A program made the translations under genes and the position numbers. A DNA stretch of 64,000 bases from NCBI GenBank assembly GCA_004292755.1, contig RDXE01000043.1, positions 32,305 to 96,304 on the forward strand. The letters run 5' to 3'. Positions 34,422-43,489 of the stretch are shown in pieces. Source of the stretch: Alphaproteobacteria bacterium (GTDB taxonomy: Bacteria > Pseudomonadota > Alphaproteobacteria > Elsterales > Elsteraceae). The notes beneath the pieces were generated by a model, which saw only the letters and a list, made by a program, of their open reading frames with translations, ran no database searches and had not been told where the DNA came from. The first letter of the stretch is position 1. The number at the start of each line of letters is the position of its first letter.

Positions 34422-36362
34422 GTGCTGACGGCGACGCCAGACCCGGCCGATCGCCCCCCGCGGCGCGATCGGCCATCGGCGCCGCGCGTGCCCGGCCAAC
34501 GTCGGCTGATCTGGCGCGTGCTGGGTTGGTTGATTGCAGCAATGATCTGGGCCGGTCTTACTGCGATCGCAGTGCTGGGGTGGGTTTGGCTGACTCTGCC
34601 GCCGATTGAAGACCTGTTGGCAGGCGACCAGAGGCGCCCCGGCATCACAGTTCTGGCCGCGGATGGCACCCAGCTTGGTGCCTTCGGCGATCTCTATGGC
34701 GACCCGCTGCATGTCCGTGACTTGCCACCCTTTGTTGGTGCAGCGGTGATCGCGATTGAGGACCGCCGCTTTCGCCACCATGTCGGCGTCGACCCGATTG
34801 GCCTTGCTCGGGCAGTGCTGGTGAATCTGCGTGCCGGGCGCTTGGTCCAGGGTGGTTCCACTCTCACTCAGCAAGTTGCGAAGAATATCTTTCTAACACC
34901 CGAACGCAGCCTGCGCCGAAAGCTGCAGGAGCTGGTGTTAGCCTTCTGGCTTGAGTGGCATTTTAGCAAGGATGACATTCTATCGATTTACTTGAACCGG
35001 GTGTATTTTGGCTCTGGTGCCTATGGTATCGACGGTGCAGCACGACGATACTTTGGGCATAGCGCGCGGGACCTGCAGTTGCATGAAGCCGCCGCTCTTG
35101 CCGGTTTGCTGCGTGCGCCAGCTCGTCTGTCTCCCGCTCGTGACCCCACTCGTGCCCAGGCGCGTGGGGCTGTTGTCCTGTCGGCTATGACGGAAACCGG
35201 CGCGATCTCAGCTGCAGCAGCCGATGCCGCCAAGGCCCGTCCCTTGCGGGTGGTCAGTGGCGCGGAGCGTCCCGGGCGCTACTTCGCTGATTGGGTGGTT
35301 GATCAGTTACCGGCTTATGTGGCCGTGGCCGGACGGGATCTGGTGGTTACCACCACGCTGGACACACGCTTGCAAGCCGCAGCCTCGGCAGCCATCAGCA
35401 CCACCTTGGCGCAGGAGGGCACGCGCCGTCAGGTGGATCAAGCGGCCTCCATCGTGCTGGCACCCGATGGTGCTGTCCTTGCGATGGTTGGCGGGCGGGA
35501 CTATGCCGCGTCCACGTACAACCGGGCAACTCAAGCGGTGCGCCAGCCCGGCTCCGCCTTCAAGCTGTTGGTTTATCTTGCAGCGCTGGAGGCTGGTGTC
35601 CGGCGGGAGGATACCCGCAGTGATCAACCCATCACAGTCGGTCGCTGGTCACCCACCAACTATGATGGACGGTTTCGCGGCGAGATAACCGTGGAGCAAG
35701 CCTTCGCCCAATCCATCAATACCGTGGCGGTGCAGTTGGCCCGGCAAGCGGGGCAGCGCCGGGTCGTCCAGATGGCCCGGCGGCTGGGCGTGGCAGCACG
35801 CCTGACCGATGATCTGTCGATTGCCCTTGGCACCTCCGAAGTGGGCATTCTGGAGTTAGCGGCGGTTTATGCCTCAGTTGCGGCTGGCGGCGGTGCCGTC
35901 GTGCCCTATGCGGTCCAATCGATCCGGGATCGCGAGGGGCGGGTGCTGTGGCAACGGGGCTCGACAGTGTTGGAGCCTGTGCTGCGGCGGGAGATTGCAG
36001 CCGAAGCCATGGCCCTGATGCAGGCGACTGTCGCCAATGGGACAGGGCGTGCAGCCCAACTGCCGGTCACAACAGCTGGCAAGACGGGCACGACTTCGGA
36101 TTATCGCGATGCTTGGTTCTTGGGTGTGGCAGGGGACAGTGGTCGCCACCTGACAGCCGCAGTGTGGGTTGGGAATGATGACAACCGCCCAATGGCGCGA
36201 GTTACCGGCGGCGACCTGCCTGCCCGGTTGTTCCGCGCCACGCTGCTGGATTGGGCGCGCCGTCAGCCGCCGCCCTTAACCCTGCTGCCCGGCACCACCG
36301 AAGCGGCGCCGATAGACACTGGGGGACAGGCCGACGATCCGCCCGAAATGGTGCCGCAATAG
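34422..36362 (+). CDS. Class A penicillin-binding protein (PBP1A/1C-type)
   Basis: A 646-residue bifunctional peptidoglycan synthase. One TM helix lies at about 28-58. The GT51 domain has EDRRFRHHVGVD (catalytic Glu), GGSTLTQQVAKN, RKLQEL and SIYLNRVYFGSG. The transpeptidase domain has S378-x-x-K381 in QPGSAFK, the SIN motif in FAQSINT, and KTGTT at about 554. The start is a GTG at 34422 with a weak AAGGA. Its last 87 bases overlap the 3' end of the opposing AraC-type gene. Confidence 0.93.
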   Translation: MLTATPDPADRPPRRDRPSAPRVPGQRRLIWRVLGWLIAAMIWAGLTAIAVLGWVWLTLPPIEDLLAGDQRRPGITVLAADGTQLGAFGDLYGDPLHVRDLPPFVGAAVIAIEDRRFRHHVGVDPIGLARAVLVNLRAGRLVQGGSTLTQQVAKNIFLTPERSLRRKLQELVLAFWLEWHFSKDDILSIYLNRVYFGSGAYGIDGAARRYFGHSARDLQLHEAAALAGLLRAPARLSPARDPTRAQARGAVVLSAMTETGAISAAAADAAKARPLRVVSGAERPGRYFADWVVDQLPAYVAVAGRDLVVTTTLDTRLQAAASAAISTTLAQEGTRRQVDQAASIVLAPDGAVLAMVGGRDYAASTYNRATQAVRQPGSAFKLLVYLAALEAGVRREDTRSDQPITVGRWSPTNYDGRFRGEITVEQAFAQSINTVAVQLARQAGQRRVVQMARRLGVAARLTDDLSIALGTSEVGILELAAVYASVAAGGGAVVPYAVQSIRDREGRVLWQRGSTVLEPVLRREIAAEAMALMQATVANGTGRAAQLPVTTAGKTGTTSDYRDAWFLGVAGDSGRHLTAAVWVGNDDNRPMARVTGGDLPARLFRATLLDWARRQPPPLTLLPGTTEAAPIDTGGQADDPPEMVPQ

Positions 36363-37235
36363 GTCGGCACTGCCGAACCCAACCTGGGCCGCGACGGTTT
36401 CCATCGGCAAGACTTCGGCCTCCAGCAGGTCACGCGCCCGGCGTACACGCTCCCGCACCAGCCAGTCGGCGGGGGATTGACCGGTCGCGGCGCGAAACTT
36501 GCGCTGAAAGCTGCGCAGGCTCATCGGTACCTGGGCGGCGAGGTCTGAAATGGTCAAATCGGCACGGTCGAGATGCAAGCGCGCCCAGTCCATCGCCCGT
36601 GCCACGGCCGGGCCATGGGTGACAACTGGCTGATCGACGAATTGCACCTGGCCACCATCCCGATGTGGGGCAATCACCAGCCGCCGGGCGATTTGAGTGG
36701 CGATCTGCGCACCCCGATCCCGGCGGACCACATGCAGCAGCAAATCCAGCCCAGCCGCCGAGCCTGCAGCTGTCAGCACCCTGCCTTCATCAACATACAG
36801 CACGTCCGGCTGTAGCTGGATCGCAGGGAATCGAGTGCGCACCGCCTCGGTATAGCGCCAATGGGTGGTCGCCCGCCGCCCATCGAGCACGCCCGCCGCC
36901 CCCAACACCACTATGCCAGAGCAGAGCGACATCACCCGGGCGCCACGTCGATGGGCCGCTTGCACGGCGGCTACCAAGTCCTCCGGCACGGCGGCATCAA
37001 TGCCGCGCCAGCCAGGAATGATCACTGTGTCCGCACGCTCCAACCCTTCAAGACCGGTGTCGGCGACAACTCGGATACCACCAGTGGCCCGCATGGGGCC
37101 GGGGTCCAATGCTGCCACTTCAAAGCTGTACCACTCCGGCAGTTCCGGGCGCGGCAGGCCAAACACTTCGACGGCGAGACCAAACTCGAAGGTGCAAAGG
37201 CCATCATAGGCCAACAACACAACATGGTGGGGCAT
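36276..37235 (-). CDS. ftrA: AraC-family regulator with DJ-1/PfpI domain (FtrA-like)
   Basis: A 319-residue transcription factor. The N-terminal ~180 residues are a DJ-1/PfpI-like fold (VVLLAYDGLCTFEFGLAVEVF, VMSLCSGIVVLGAAGVLDGRRATTHW with the nucleophile-elbow Cys). The C-terminal ~100 residues are the AraC double helix-turn-helix (LTISDLAAQVPMSLRSFQRKF, VAAQVGFGSADLLRHHFGR). It is divergent from a rhodanese gene with under 100 bp between them, a pairing that suggests it controls that gene. Its end overlaps the PBP gene. Confidence 0.9.
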   Translation of the reverse strand: MPHHVVLLAYDGLCTFEFGLAVEVFGLPRPELPEWYSFEVAALDPGPMRATGGIRVVADTGLEGLERADTVIIPGWRGIDAAVPEDLVAAVQAAHRRGARVMSLCSGIVVLGAAGVLDGRRATTHWRYTEAVRTRFPAIQLQPDVLYVDEGRVLTAAGSAAGLDLLLHVVRRDRGAQIATQIARRLVIAPHRDGGQVQFVDQPVVTHGPAVARAMDWARLHLDRADLTISDLAAQVPMSLRSFQRKFRAATGQSPADWLVRERVRRARDLLEAEVLPMETVAAQVGFGSADLLRHHFGRIVGLSPSVYRRRFGGAGQQG

Positions 37236-37333
37236 GATTGGCGCAATTTACCCGAACCTTGACGTTTGCGCCAGTAGGCATGTCCGCCCCGCTCGGCCAC
37301 CCTGAGGCCTCGTGTTTGCCACAGGAGGGATCA

Positions 37334-37729
37334 ATGCCCAGCGTTGTCAGCCAGACCCCCGCCCTACCCGCCGCCGAGGCGCTTGCTCATTTCTCCCGCC
37401 GGTTGGCCTATGAGACCGACTGTTGGGATGTGCATGAGGCGCTATCGTCGGGCGCGTCAGACTTTGTGCTGCTGGATGTCCGCACGGAGCGCCTGTTTCG
37501 CGCAGGCCATGTGCCGGGGGCGATCAGCCTGCCCCGCCGAGAGATCACGGTCGAGCGGATGGCAGACTGGCCGATGGACACGTTGTTCGTGGTCTATTGT
37601 GCTGGACCCCACTGTAACGGCGCCAACAAGGCCGCGGTTGCGCTGGCATCCCTCGGCCGACCCGTGAAGGAGATGATTGGCGGCATCACCGGCTGGCAAG
37701 ACGAAGGCTTGGCCCTTGCCACCAGCTAA
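37334..37729 (+). CDS. Rhodanese-like protein
   Basis: A 131-residue single rhodanese domain. The fold motif FVLLDVRTERLFRAGHVPGAISLP is clear. The active-site loop is YCAGPHCNGANKAA with Cys at 89 and 94, a two-Cys variant lacking the usual loop Arg, so standard thiosulfate transferase activity is uncertain. AGGAGGG precedes the ATG at 37334. Divergent neighbour is the FtrA-like regulator. Confidence 0.88.
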   Translation: MPSVVSQTPALPAAEALAHFSRRLAYETDCWDVHEALSSGASDFVLLDVRTERLFRAGHVPGAISLPRREITVERMADWPMDTLFVVYCAGPHCNGANKAAVALASLGRPVKEMIGGITGWQDEGLALATS

Positions 37730-37741
37730 GGTGCGGCTGCC

Positions 37742-39127
37742 TCACCACTGCGGCGGATCGGTGCCGAGGGGAACCGAGGGCCGGTCCAGCCGCGGTGGTG
37801 TCACACCCATCTGCAGCACAGGCCCAACGGCGCTGAGCGTGCCGAATGGCGTCTCACTGGTTTCCAGCCAGGGCGCCACCTGGGCTGGCGTTGGCTCCGA
37901 CACACGATAGTCGGCCAACCGCCCAAGGCCGGTGAACCAGCGACCCGTGGCGGCCAACGCCACCCGAACGTGCCAGCTACCCCCCTCGGTCGCGCGGCGG
38001 CGCAAGGCCTCGATGGCACCGAAGGCCGCCAGATACCCAGTTGCGTGATCCAGCACCTGACACGGCAAATGCTTTGGTCCCGGTGTGCCAAAGGCCTGTT
38101 GGCCTTCCCAAGCGATGCCGGACGCGGACTGTACCAAACTGTCAAAGCCCCGCCGCTCAGCCCATGGCCCGACATCGCCATAAGCGGACAGCGATACCGC
38201 GACGATACCGGGTCGCAAGGCGGCCAGTGCCTCGGCCCCAAACCCACGACGGGCAAGACTGCCCGGTCGATAGGCTTGCAGGAAGATATCGCTTTCCCGC
38301 ACCAGCGCCGTCAGCGCCTGCCGACCCGCCTCAGTCTCGAGATCAATGTGGGTGGAGCGCTTGCCGCGTCCGGTGTCCATCACCAGCGTCGGGATGAACG
38401 GCAAGGTCGGGGAGGTGACCAGCAGCACGTCCGCCCCATGCTCTGCCAGTGCTCGTGACCCAACAGGACCCGCGATGATGCGCGAGAGGTCGAGCACCCG
38501 CACCCCGTCTAGCGGGCGTGCGGCGACAGGCATCGGCTGCGGCGGTGCGTCACCGATCTTTTCCACCCGAACAACAGGGATATCCGCCAAGGCGGCCGCT
38601 TGGGGCAGGGCTGCCCACTCCGCTGGGCTGCGCACCAGAGCCGCGCACAAGCCTGCTTCGGCGAGTCGCTGATCCAAAACGGCGCCGTCCCACTCTGCCT
38701 TGATGGCTTGGGCAACAGCATCGCGGCTGTCCTCCGCCCCCAGCACCGCCAGCACGCCATCGCGATGATGGGGGAAGTTGGTATGCAGCTGAATCCAGCG
38801 ACCATCGCGGGTTTCATAGAAGCCGGAGGTGGCTGACCACGGGTCGGGCGGGGCGGCGTTGTTGAGGGTGAGATACCGCTCGGACCGGAAGGCCATCGCT
38901 GCCCCCGTCAAGCTGAGGGAGACGCTTTGCGGGCGTCCGGTCCGCAGCCGCCACAGCTCAGCCGCGGCCAGCCCAACACTGGCGATGCTCGCTGCTGCCG
39001 CAGCCTCGCAGCGGAAGGGGGAGGGGAGCACCGGCTCGTCCCCCTCAATGGTGACGCGGGCCAGCGCGCGCGCGTCGCCCCCGCCCAGCCGCCAGAGGTC
39101 GGCCAGAATGTCTTGGATCGCCAGCAT
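37742..39127 (-). CDS. Family III CoA-transferase (CaiB/BaiF), permuted layout
   Basis: A 461-residue protein with CaiB/BaiF features in an unusual order. The normal N-terminal motif PLDGVRVLDLSRIIAGPVGSR appears only near residue 215, and is followed by GKRSTHIDLETEAGRQAL and DHATGYLAAFGAIEAL. Residues 1-210 instead resemble the family's C-terminal part (VSLSLTGAAMAF, SGFYETRDGRWIQLHTN). The catalytic Asp position in QAYRPGSL is not clear. AAAGGAG precedes the ATG at 39127. A membrane protein gene starts the transcript 11 bases upstream. Confidence 0.85.
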   Translation of the reverse strand: MLAIQDILADLWRLGGGDARALARVTIEGDEPVLPSPFRCEAAAAASIASVGLAAAELWRLRTGRPQSVSLSLTGAAMAFRSERYLTLNNAAPPDPWSATSGFYETRDGRWIQLHTNFPHHRDGVLAVLGAEDSRDAVAQAIKAEWDGAVLDQRLAEAGLCAALVRSPAEWAALPQAAALADIPVVRVEKIGDAPPQPMPVAARPLDGVRVLDLSRIIAGPVGSRALAEHGADVLLVTSPTLPFIPTLVMDTGRGKRSTHIDLETEAGRQALTALVRESDIFLQAYRPGSLARRGFGAEALAALRPGIVAVSLSAYGDVGPWAERRGFDSLVQSASGIAWEGQQAFGTPGPKHLPCQVLDHATGYLAAFGAIEALRRRATEGGSWHVRVALAATGRWFTGLGRLADYRVSEPTPAQVAPWLETSETPFGTLSAVGPVLQMGVTPPRLDRPSVPLGTDPPQW

Positions 39128-39138
39128 GGGCCGCTCCT

Positions 39139-39882
39139 TTAGGTCAGCAATACAGACCGAAGTGTGGTGCCAAACACCGCGTCGCACAAGGCAGCCAGCG
39201 GGTAGAGAGGAGCCGACCACGGGCTTAGGCCGGTGTCGGTCTGCACCATCTCGGGATAGACGACAAAGCGATAGTACGCCCACGCCCCGAGGATGGGGCC
39301 CAGCACCAGCAACAGCCGCTGCCCGGCGTGGCGCAACACAACGGGTGTGATACGCACGGCCAGTCGCCATGCCAAAGCCTCAACCGTGCGCGGACCCCCC
39401 GACAGGGACAGAAGCCGAAGCACCACGCTGCCGATGGTCGTCTCGCCCGTGGCCGTGCGGAGGCTGGCGTCCAGCCGCCCCAGGAGGAAGGCGTAAATCT
39501 GCAGCCGGACATAGCCGGTGACGTCGCGGGTGGTCGCGCACCACGCCAGCCCATAGGGCAGAACAGCGCGCGCACCGGCCACCGTGGCATGGACTGCATA
39601 AATGGCTGCGGCCAGCACGATGGTGGAAACCACCAGCCGCATCCCCTCGGCCGTGCCCATGGCAACGCCAGCCGCATGACCAAGACCCATCAAGGCGATG
39701 ATCACGAAGGCGGGCAGGGTAAGGCTTTGCGCCCTCTCGAACATCGCCGAGTCGACTTCGGCGAGGGCGAGGCGTTCGACCACCTCCTCCGCGCCGTCTA
39801 GTGCATCCGTGACATGGCTGCGCAGGGGCGCCAAGAGACGCCCTGCCCAAGTGGAAAGATAGGCCTTCGCGGTGCTTAACAC
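39139..39882 (-). CDS. Unrecognised membrane protein
   Basis: A 247-residue protein I do not recognise. It has about three to four hydrophobic stretches, at roughly 55-75, 83-105, 175-205 and near the C-terminus, with a short soluble N-terminus. Central Arg-rich text (ATTRDVTGYVRLQIYAFLLGRLDAS) is conserved-looking but matches no motif I know. It sits 11 bases upstream of the CoA-transferase gene and is probably co-transcribed, so a link to that pathway is possible. Confidence 0.65.
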   Translation of the reverse strand: MLSTAKAYLSTWAGRLLAPLRSHVTDALDGAEEVVERLALAEVDSAMFERAQSLTLPAFVIIALMGLGHAAGVAMGTAEGMRLVVSTIVLAAAIYAVHATVAGARAVLPYGLAWCATTRDVTGYVRLQIYAFLLGRLDASLRTATGETTIGSVVLRLLSLSGGPRTVEALAWRLAVRITPVVLRHAGQRLLLVLGPILGAWAYYRFVVYPEMVQTDTGLSPWSAPLYPLAALCDAVFGTTLRSVLLT

Positions 39883-39906
39883 GCGCCCGCGCGCCCGCGG
39901 GAGGCG

Positions 39907-40530
39907 TCAGCGCAGCGGCGGGCCATGGATCCAGCCAACCAGGGAATGCCGGACTCCCTTCGTCACCGGCGTGACCCGATGGACGTTGTAGGACGGGAAG
40001 AACACGATGGTGCCTTGCTGGCGCGGCGCGCGGGTTGGCACCGAACTGGTCATCACCTCCAGATCACCACCTTCATAACTGTCGGCAGCGCTCAATTGGA
40101 CGACCATCGACAGCTTGCGATTCGGATTGGCCGGAGAGGGATCGACGTGCCAGTTGTAGAATTGCTCGTCAGTCGCCGAATACTCCGTAAACTGGAGCGA
40201 CTCGGCGAATTCCGTCAGGTCGAAATTCCACCACGCGCGATTGGTGGACATGACATAACTCGCCAGCTTGCGAAACAGCTCGGCCGTGCGCGGCTCGTTC
40301 GGCAACCATCCGACGCGACTGCGCCGATAGGCTGACTCCGCACTATCCCCGCCATCACGCCCGATCTTGGCCTGGTGCAGCTCCAGATGAGACAGCGCGA
40401 AGTCCCGCCACTGCGCACATTCCTCCGGCGTCAAGGCACCGGGATGATTGATGCAGGCATGAAACCGGTGCGGCTGAAACACCGGGATTGGAAAGGGCGT
40501 GTGCCGACCCAGAGGCTGACGATCTGACAT
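39907..40530 (-). CDS. 2-oxoglutarate/Fe(II)-dependent dioxygenase, prolyl 4-hydroxylase type
   Basis: A 207-residue dioxygenase. The iron ligands are HxD in YNWHVDPS and a distal His in YNVHRVTPV, and the 2-oxoglutarate Arg lies in KGVRHSLVGWI, all in the correct order. The layout resembles PKHD-type hydroxylases acting on proteins, though the substrate is unknown. Start ATG at 40530 follows a G-rich stretch. It is 22 bases from the unrelated membrane protein gene. Confidence 0.88.
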   Translation of the reverse strand: MSDRQPLGRHTPFPIPVFQPHRFHACINHPGALTPEECAQWRDFALSHLELHQAKIGRDGGDSAESAYRRSRVGWLPNEPRTAELFRKLASYVMSTNRAWWNFDLTEFAESLQFTEYSATDEQFYNWHVDPSPANPNRKLSMVVQLSAADSYEGGDLEVMTSSVPTRAPRQQGTIVFFPSYNVHRVTPVTKGVRHSLVGWIHGPPLR

Positions 40531-40574
40531 GGGGCGAGTTTACCGAATAGCCCTGCGAACTTCCAGGACTCAGC

Positions 40575-41222
40575 CTAGACGTCAAACTTTGGATGAATCC
40601 AGGGCTCGGCCTTGGCGGCGCTGACCCAGTCCTTCATCGCAGGCAGGCTCAGCACGGCTGCCATGTAATCCTTGGCGTCTTGATCAAGGGCGGGCTCGTA
40701 GGTGGTGAACCGGGTGACAACGGGGGCGAACATGCAGTCGGCAATGCCCGCGTCGCCGAACAAGAATGGCTTGTGGCCTGCAAAGCGGCGGCGGGCATCG
40801 CGCCACAACGCGGTGATGCGATTGATGTCAGCCTGACAGTCTGGCGTGGGCGGGGTGGGCTTCAGGGCCCGAATATTCATGGGGTAGTGGTTGCGGAGTG
40901 CGGCAAAGCCTGCGTGCATTTCGGCAGAAATCGCGCGGGCCGTGGCGCGGGCGGCGGGGTCGGTCGGCCACAACCCGGCCTTGGGTGCCAAGTCTGCCAC
41001 ATACTCGCAGATGGCAAGGCTTTCCCATACCACGGTGTCGCCATGGACCAAGCACGGCACCTTGCCAGACGGTGAAACCCGACGAATTCGGTCGGCCGTG
41101 TCCGGCATGCCCAGTGGGATCACCTGCTCGGTGAAGCTGAGACCGGCCAGCTTCAACGCCAGCCAGGGTCGCAAAGACCAACTGGAATAATTGCGATTGC
41201 CGATAACGAGGGTCAGATCCAC
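40575..41222 (-). CDS. Glutathione S-transferase family protein
   Basis: A 215-residue two-domain GST. The N-terminal thioredoxin-like part starts VIGNRNYSSWSLRPWLALKLAGL with a Ser candidate for catalysis, and has the cis-Pro region SGKVPCLVHG and ESLAICEYVADL. The helical C-terminal domain contains LFGDAGIADCMFAPVVTRF. It is one of three GST-type genes in the window; all differ in the N-terminal motif. Substrate unknown. It is divergent from the M17 peptidase gene. Confidence 0.9.
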   Translation of the reverse strand: MDLTLVIGNRNYSSWSLRPWLALKLAGLSFTEQVIPLGMPDTADRIRRVSPSGKVPCLVHGDTVVWESLAICEYVADLAPKAGLWPTDPAARATARAISAEMHAGFAALRNHYPMNIRALKPTPPTPDCQADINRITALWRDARRRFAGHKPFLFGDAGIADCMFAPVVTRFTTYEPALDQDAKDYMAAVLSLPAMKDWVSAAKAEPWIHPKFDV

Positions 41223-41353
41223 GAGATGCTTCCTTGCCGCCTGAGGGGCCGGACCCCATCCTAGGGCGCGACTGTGATGGGGCCAAGAGGCGGCATCGGG
41301 TGCCTAGTTGGCTTCGACTCCCTCTGCTCCGGCGAAAAAAGGAACTCTGGCGC

Positions 41354-42751
41354 ATGTCTTTCCGCTTGATTGATCAGGCTTCTGACCAAAGCCGGGATGC
41401 TCGGCTTGTGCATGTGCTCACCCCCGCCACCGCGAAGGACCGGCTGGCCGCTGCGACACCCCTGGTGCAAGGCGCGGCGGCCGCGTCTGGGTTCAAGGCT
41501 GAGGCAGACCAGAGCCTACTGGTGCCAGGTGCCGATGGTGCGATTGCAACGGCCTGGCTGGTCACCGGGGAGCGGGCAGCGGCTGAGCCCGAGTGGGGTC
41601 TGGCCGCCTTGGCCGACAGTCTGCCGGAGGGTGTGTGGCGACTGGCCGATGCTGACCCAGCGGCTGCAACAGCGCAGGCCCTGGGGTGGGCGCTTGGCAC
41701 CTATGCCTACAGCCGCTATCGACCAGCCAAGGGCAAGGGTTCGGCCCAGCTGGTCTGGCCTGAGGGAGCGGATAAAGCCTTGGTGCTGGGTCTGGCGGGG
41801 GGCACCTGCCGGGCGCGTGACTTGATCACCACGCCAGCAGCGGACATGGGTCCGGGCGATCTGGCGTCGGCTGCCCGCAGTTTGGCGGAGGTTTACGGCG
41901 CCGAAGTCTCGGTGGTGATTGGCGATCAACTGCTGGCCGAGAACTTCCCAGCCGTTCACGCCGTTGGTCGCGCGTCTGCCCGCCCGCCCTGCTTGATTGA
42001 CCTCAGTTGGGGCGACGCAGCCCATCCCAAGGTCACGCTGGTCGGCAAGGGTGTGTGCTTTGACAGTGGTGGGTACGACATCAAGCCATCGGCTGGCATG
42101 AAGCTGATGAAGAAGGATATGGGCGGTGCCGCCACGGTTCTGGGTCTTGCTGAAGCGGTGATGGCGACCGGCCTGAAAGTGCGTCTGCGCGTGTTGGTGC
42201 CTGCCGTTGAGAATTTGATCGACGGCAACGCCTTCAAGCCGATGGACGTATTGCGCACCCGCAAAGGCTTAACCGTCGAGGTCGGCAACACCGATGCCGA
42301 GGGTCGCCTGATCTTGTGCGATGCCCTGACCGAGGCGGTGAGTGAGGAGCCTGCCCTGCTGATCGACTGCGCAACGCTAACCGGTGCGGCCCGTATCGCC
42401 CTGGGCCCAGACCTGCCGGTGATGTTCACCCGGCACGACGATCTGGCCCAGCGTCTGGCGGAGCATGGCATGGCTGCGGGCGACCCGTTATGGCGTTTGC
42501 CGCTGTGGGCGCCCTATCGCAAGATGCTGGATACGCGCATTGCCGATCTTAGCTCCACGGGCGATAGCCCGTTTGCCGGCGCAATCACGGCAGCGCTGTT
42601 TCTGGCGGAGTTCGTGCCAAGCCAGCAGCGCTGGGTTCACATCGACATGATGGCGTGGTTCCAGAAATCCCGCCCTGGTCGACCCGAGGGTGGCGAGCCG
42701 CAGGCATTGCGTGCGCTCTGGCGCTTGATCCAGGAGCACGAGGCAGCGTAG
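41354..42751 (+). CDS. Leucyl aminopeptidase family (M17) peptidase
   Basis: A 465-residue two-metal aminopeptidase. The metal/active-site motifs are GKGVCFDSGGYDIKPS, MKLMKKDMGGAA and NTDAEGRLILCDAL, as in PepA. The N-terminal domain is short relative to PepA (about 500 residues), like many alphaproteobacterial M17 members. The ATG at 41354 is chosen because upstream sequence is in a shadow frame. DedA follows 49 bp later. Confidence 0.92.
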   Translation: MSFRLIDQASDQSRDARLVHVLTPATAKDRLAAATPLVQGAAAASGFKAEADQSLLVPGADGAIATAWLVTGERAAAEPEWGLAALADSLPEGVWRLADADPAAATAQALGWALGTYAYSRYRPAKGKGSAQLVWPEGADKALVLGLAGGTCRARDLITTPAADMGPGDLASAARSLAEVYGAEVSVVIGDQLLAENFPAVHAVGRASARPPCLIDLSWGDAAHPKVTLVGKGVCFDSGGYDIKPSAGMKLMKKDMGGAATVLGLAEAVMATGLKVRLRVLVPAVENLIDGNAFKPMDVLRTRKGLTVEVGNTDAEGRLILCDALTEAVSEEPALLIDCATLTGAARIALGPDLPVMFTRHDDLAQRLAEHGMAAGDPLWRLPLWAPYRKMLDTRIADLSSTGDSPFAGAITAALFLAEFVPSQQRWVHIDMMAWFQKSRPGRPEGGEPQALRALWRLIQEHEAA

Positions 42752-42800
42752 AGACGCCGCACGCGGCGCCGCGGCGCTCAGCCAACAGGGGCCGATCAGC

Positions 42801-43406
42801 ATGTTCGAGTGGATCGTCAATACCATCACCCAATGGGGCTATGGCGGCATCGTGTTCTTGATGTTTGCCGAGAATGTGTTCCCCCCGATCCCCTCGGAAT
42901 TGATCATGCCGCTGGCTGGGTTTGCCGCCGCGCGTGGCGATTTGAATGTGTTCGGTGTGCTGGCTGCGGGTATCCTGGGCACCATTCTTGGCACCCTGCC
43001 GTGGTACTACGCCGGGCGGATTCTCGGCCTTGCCCGGCTGCGCTTGCTCGCATCCCGCTTTGGCCGGGTGATGACCATCACACCGGAGGAGGTGGACCAA
43101 GCTGCCAGCTGGTTCCAGCGCTATGGCCATTTGGCAGTGTTCTACGGTCGGCTGATTCCCGCCATTCGCACCATCATCTCGGCTCCCGCTGGGGTGGCGG
43201 CGATGCCGATGGGGCCGTTCCTGCTGTGGACCAGCATCGGCACCGGCTTGTGGACCAGCCTACTCACAGCCGCGGGCTATGTGCTCGAAGCCCAGTACGA
43301 GCGCGTGGAAGGTTGGATCGATCCGCTGTCCAAGCTGGTCGTGCTGGTGGTGGTCGCTGTCTATGTCTGGCGCCTGATCACCTTTGGCCGCCGCAGCCGC
43401 GGATAG
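42801..43406 (+). CDS. DedA/SNARE-associated family membrane protein
   Basis: A 201-residue polytopic inner-membrane protein. The N-terminal FAENVFPPIPSELIMPLAG and the motif GRLIPAIRTIISAPAGVAAM are DedA hallmarks. Members act in lipid carrier recycling and pH homeostasis; the carrier handled here is not shown. The ATG at 42801 is right after GGGGCCGATC. It lies behind the M17 peptidase, 30 bp from a thiolase operon operator. Confidence 0.9.
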   Translation: MFEWIVNTITQWGYGGIVFLMFAENVFPPIPSELIMPLAGFAAARGDLNVFGVLAAGILGTILGTLPWYYAGRILGLARLRLLASRFGRVMTITPEEVDQAASWFQRYGHLAVFYGRLIPAIRTIISAPAGVAAMPMGPFLLWTSIGTGLWTSLLTAAGYVLEAQYERVEGWIDPLSKLVVLVVVAVYVWRLITFGRRSRG

Positions 43407-43441
43407 GCGCCAGTCGTTCCTGCCCCCTTCCCCGCACGCGG

Positions 43442-43460
43442 ACTGACCGATACGGTCGGT
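43442..43460. promoter_or_regulatory. Imperfect 19-bp palindrome upstream of thiolase operon
   Basis: ACTGACCG-ATA-CGGTCGGT has 8-bp arms with one mismatch. It ends 29 bases before the thiolase start, where a repressor could block transcription. TetR-family operators controlling fatty-acid or aromatic-acid genes often have ACCG/CGGT half-sites, but no such regulator is in the window. Confidence 0.5.
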
Positions 43461-43489
43461 AGCACGACATGGGTGGGGGAGGATGGGGC

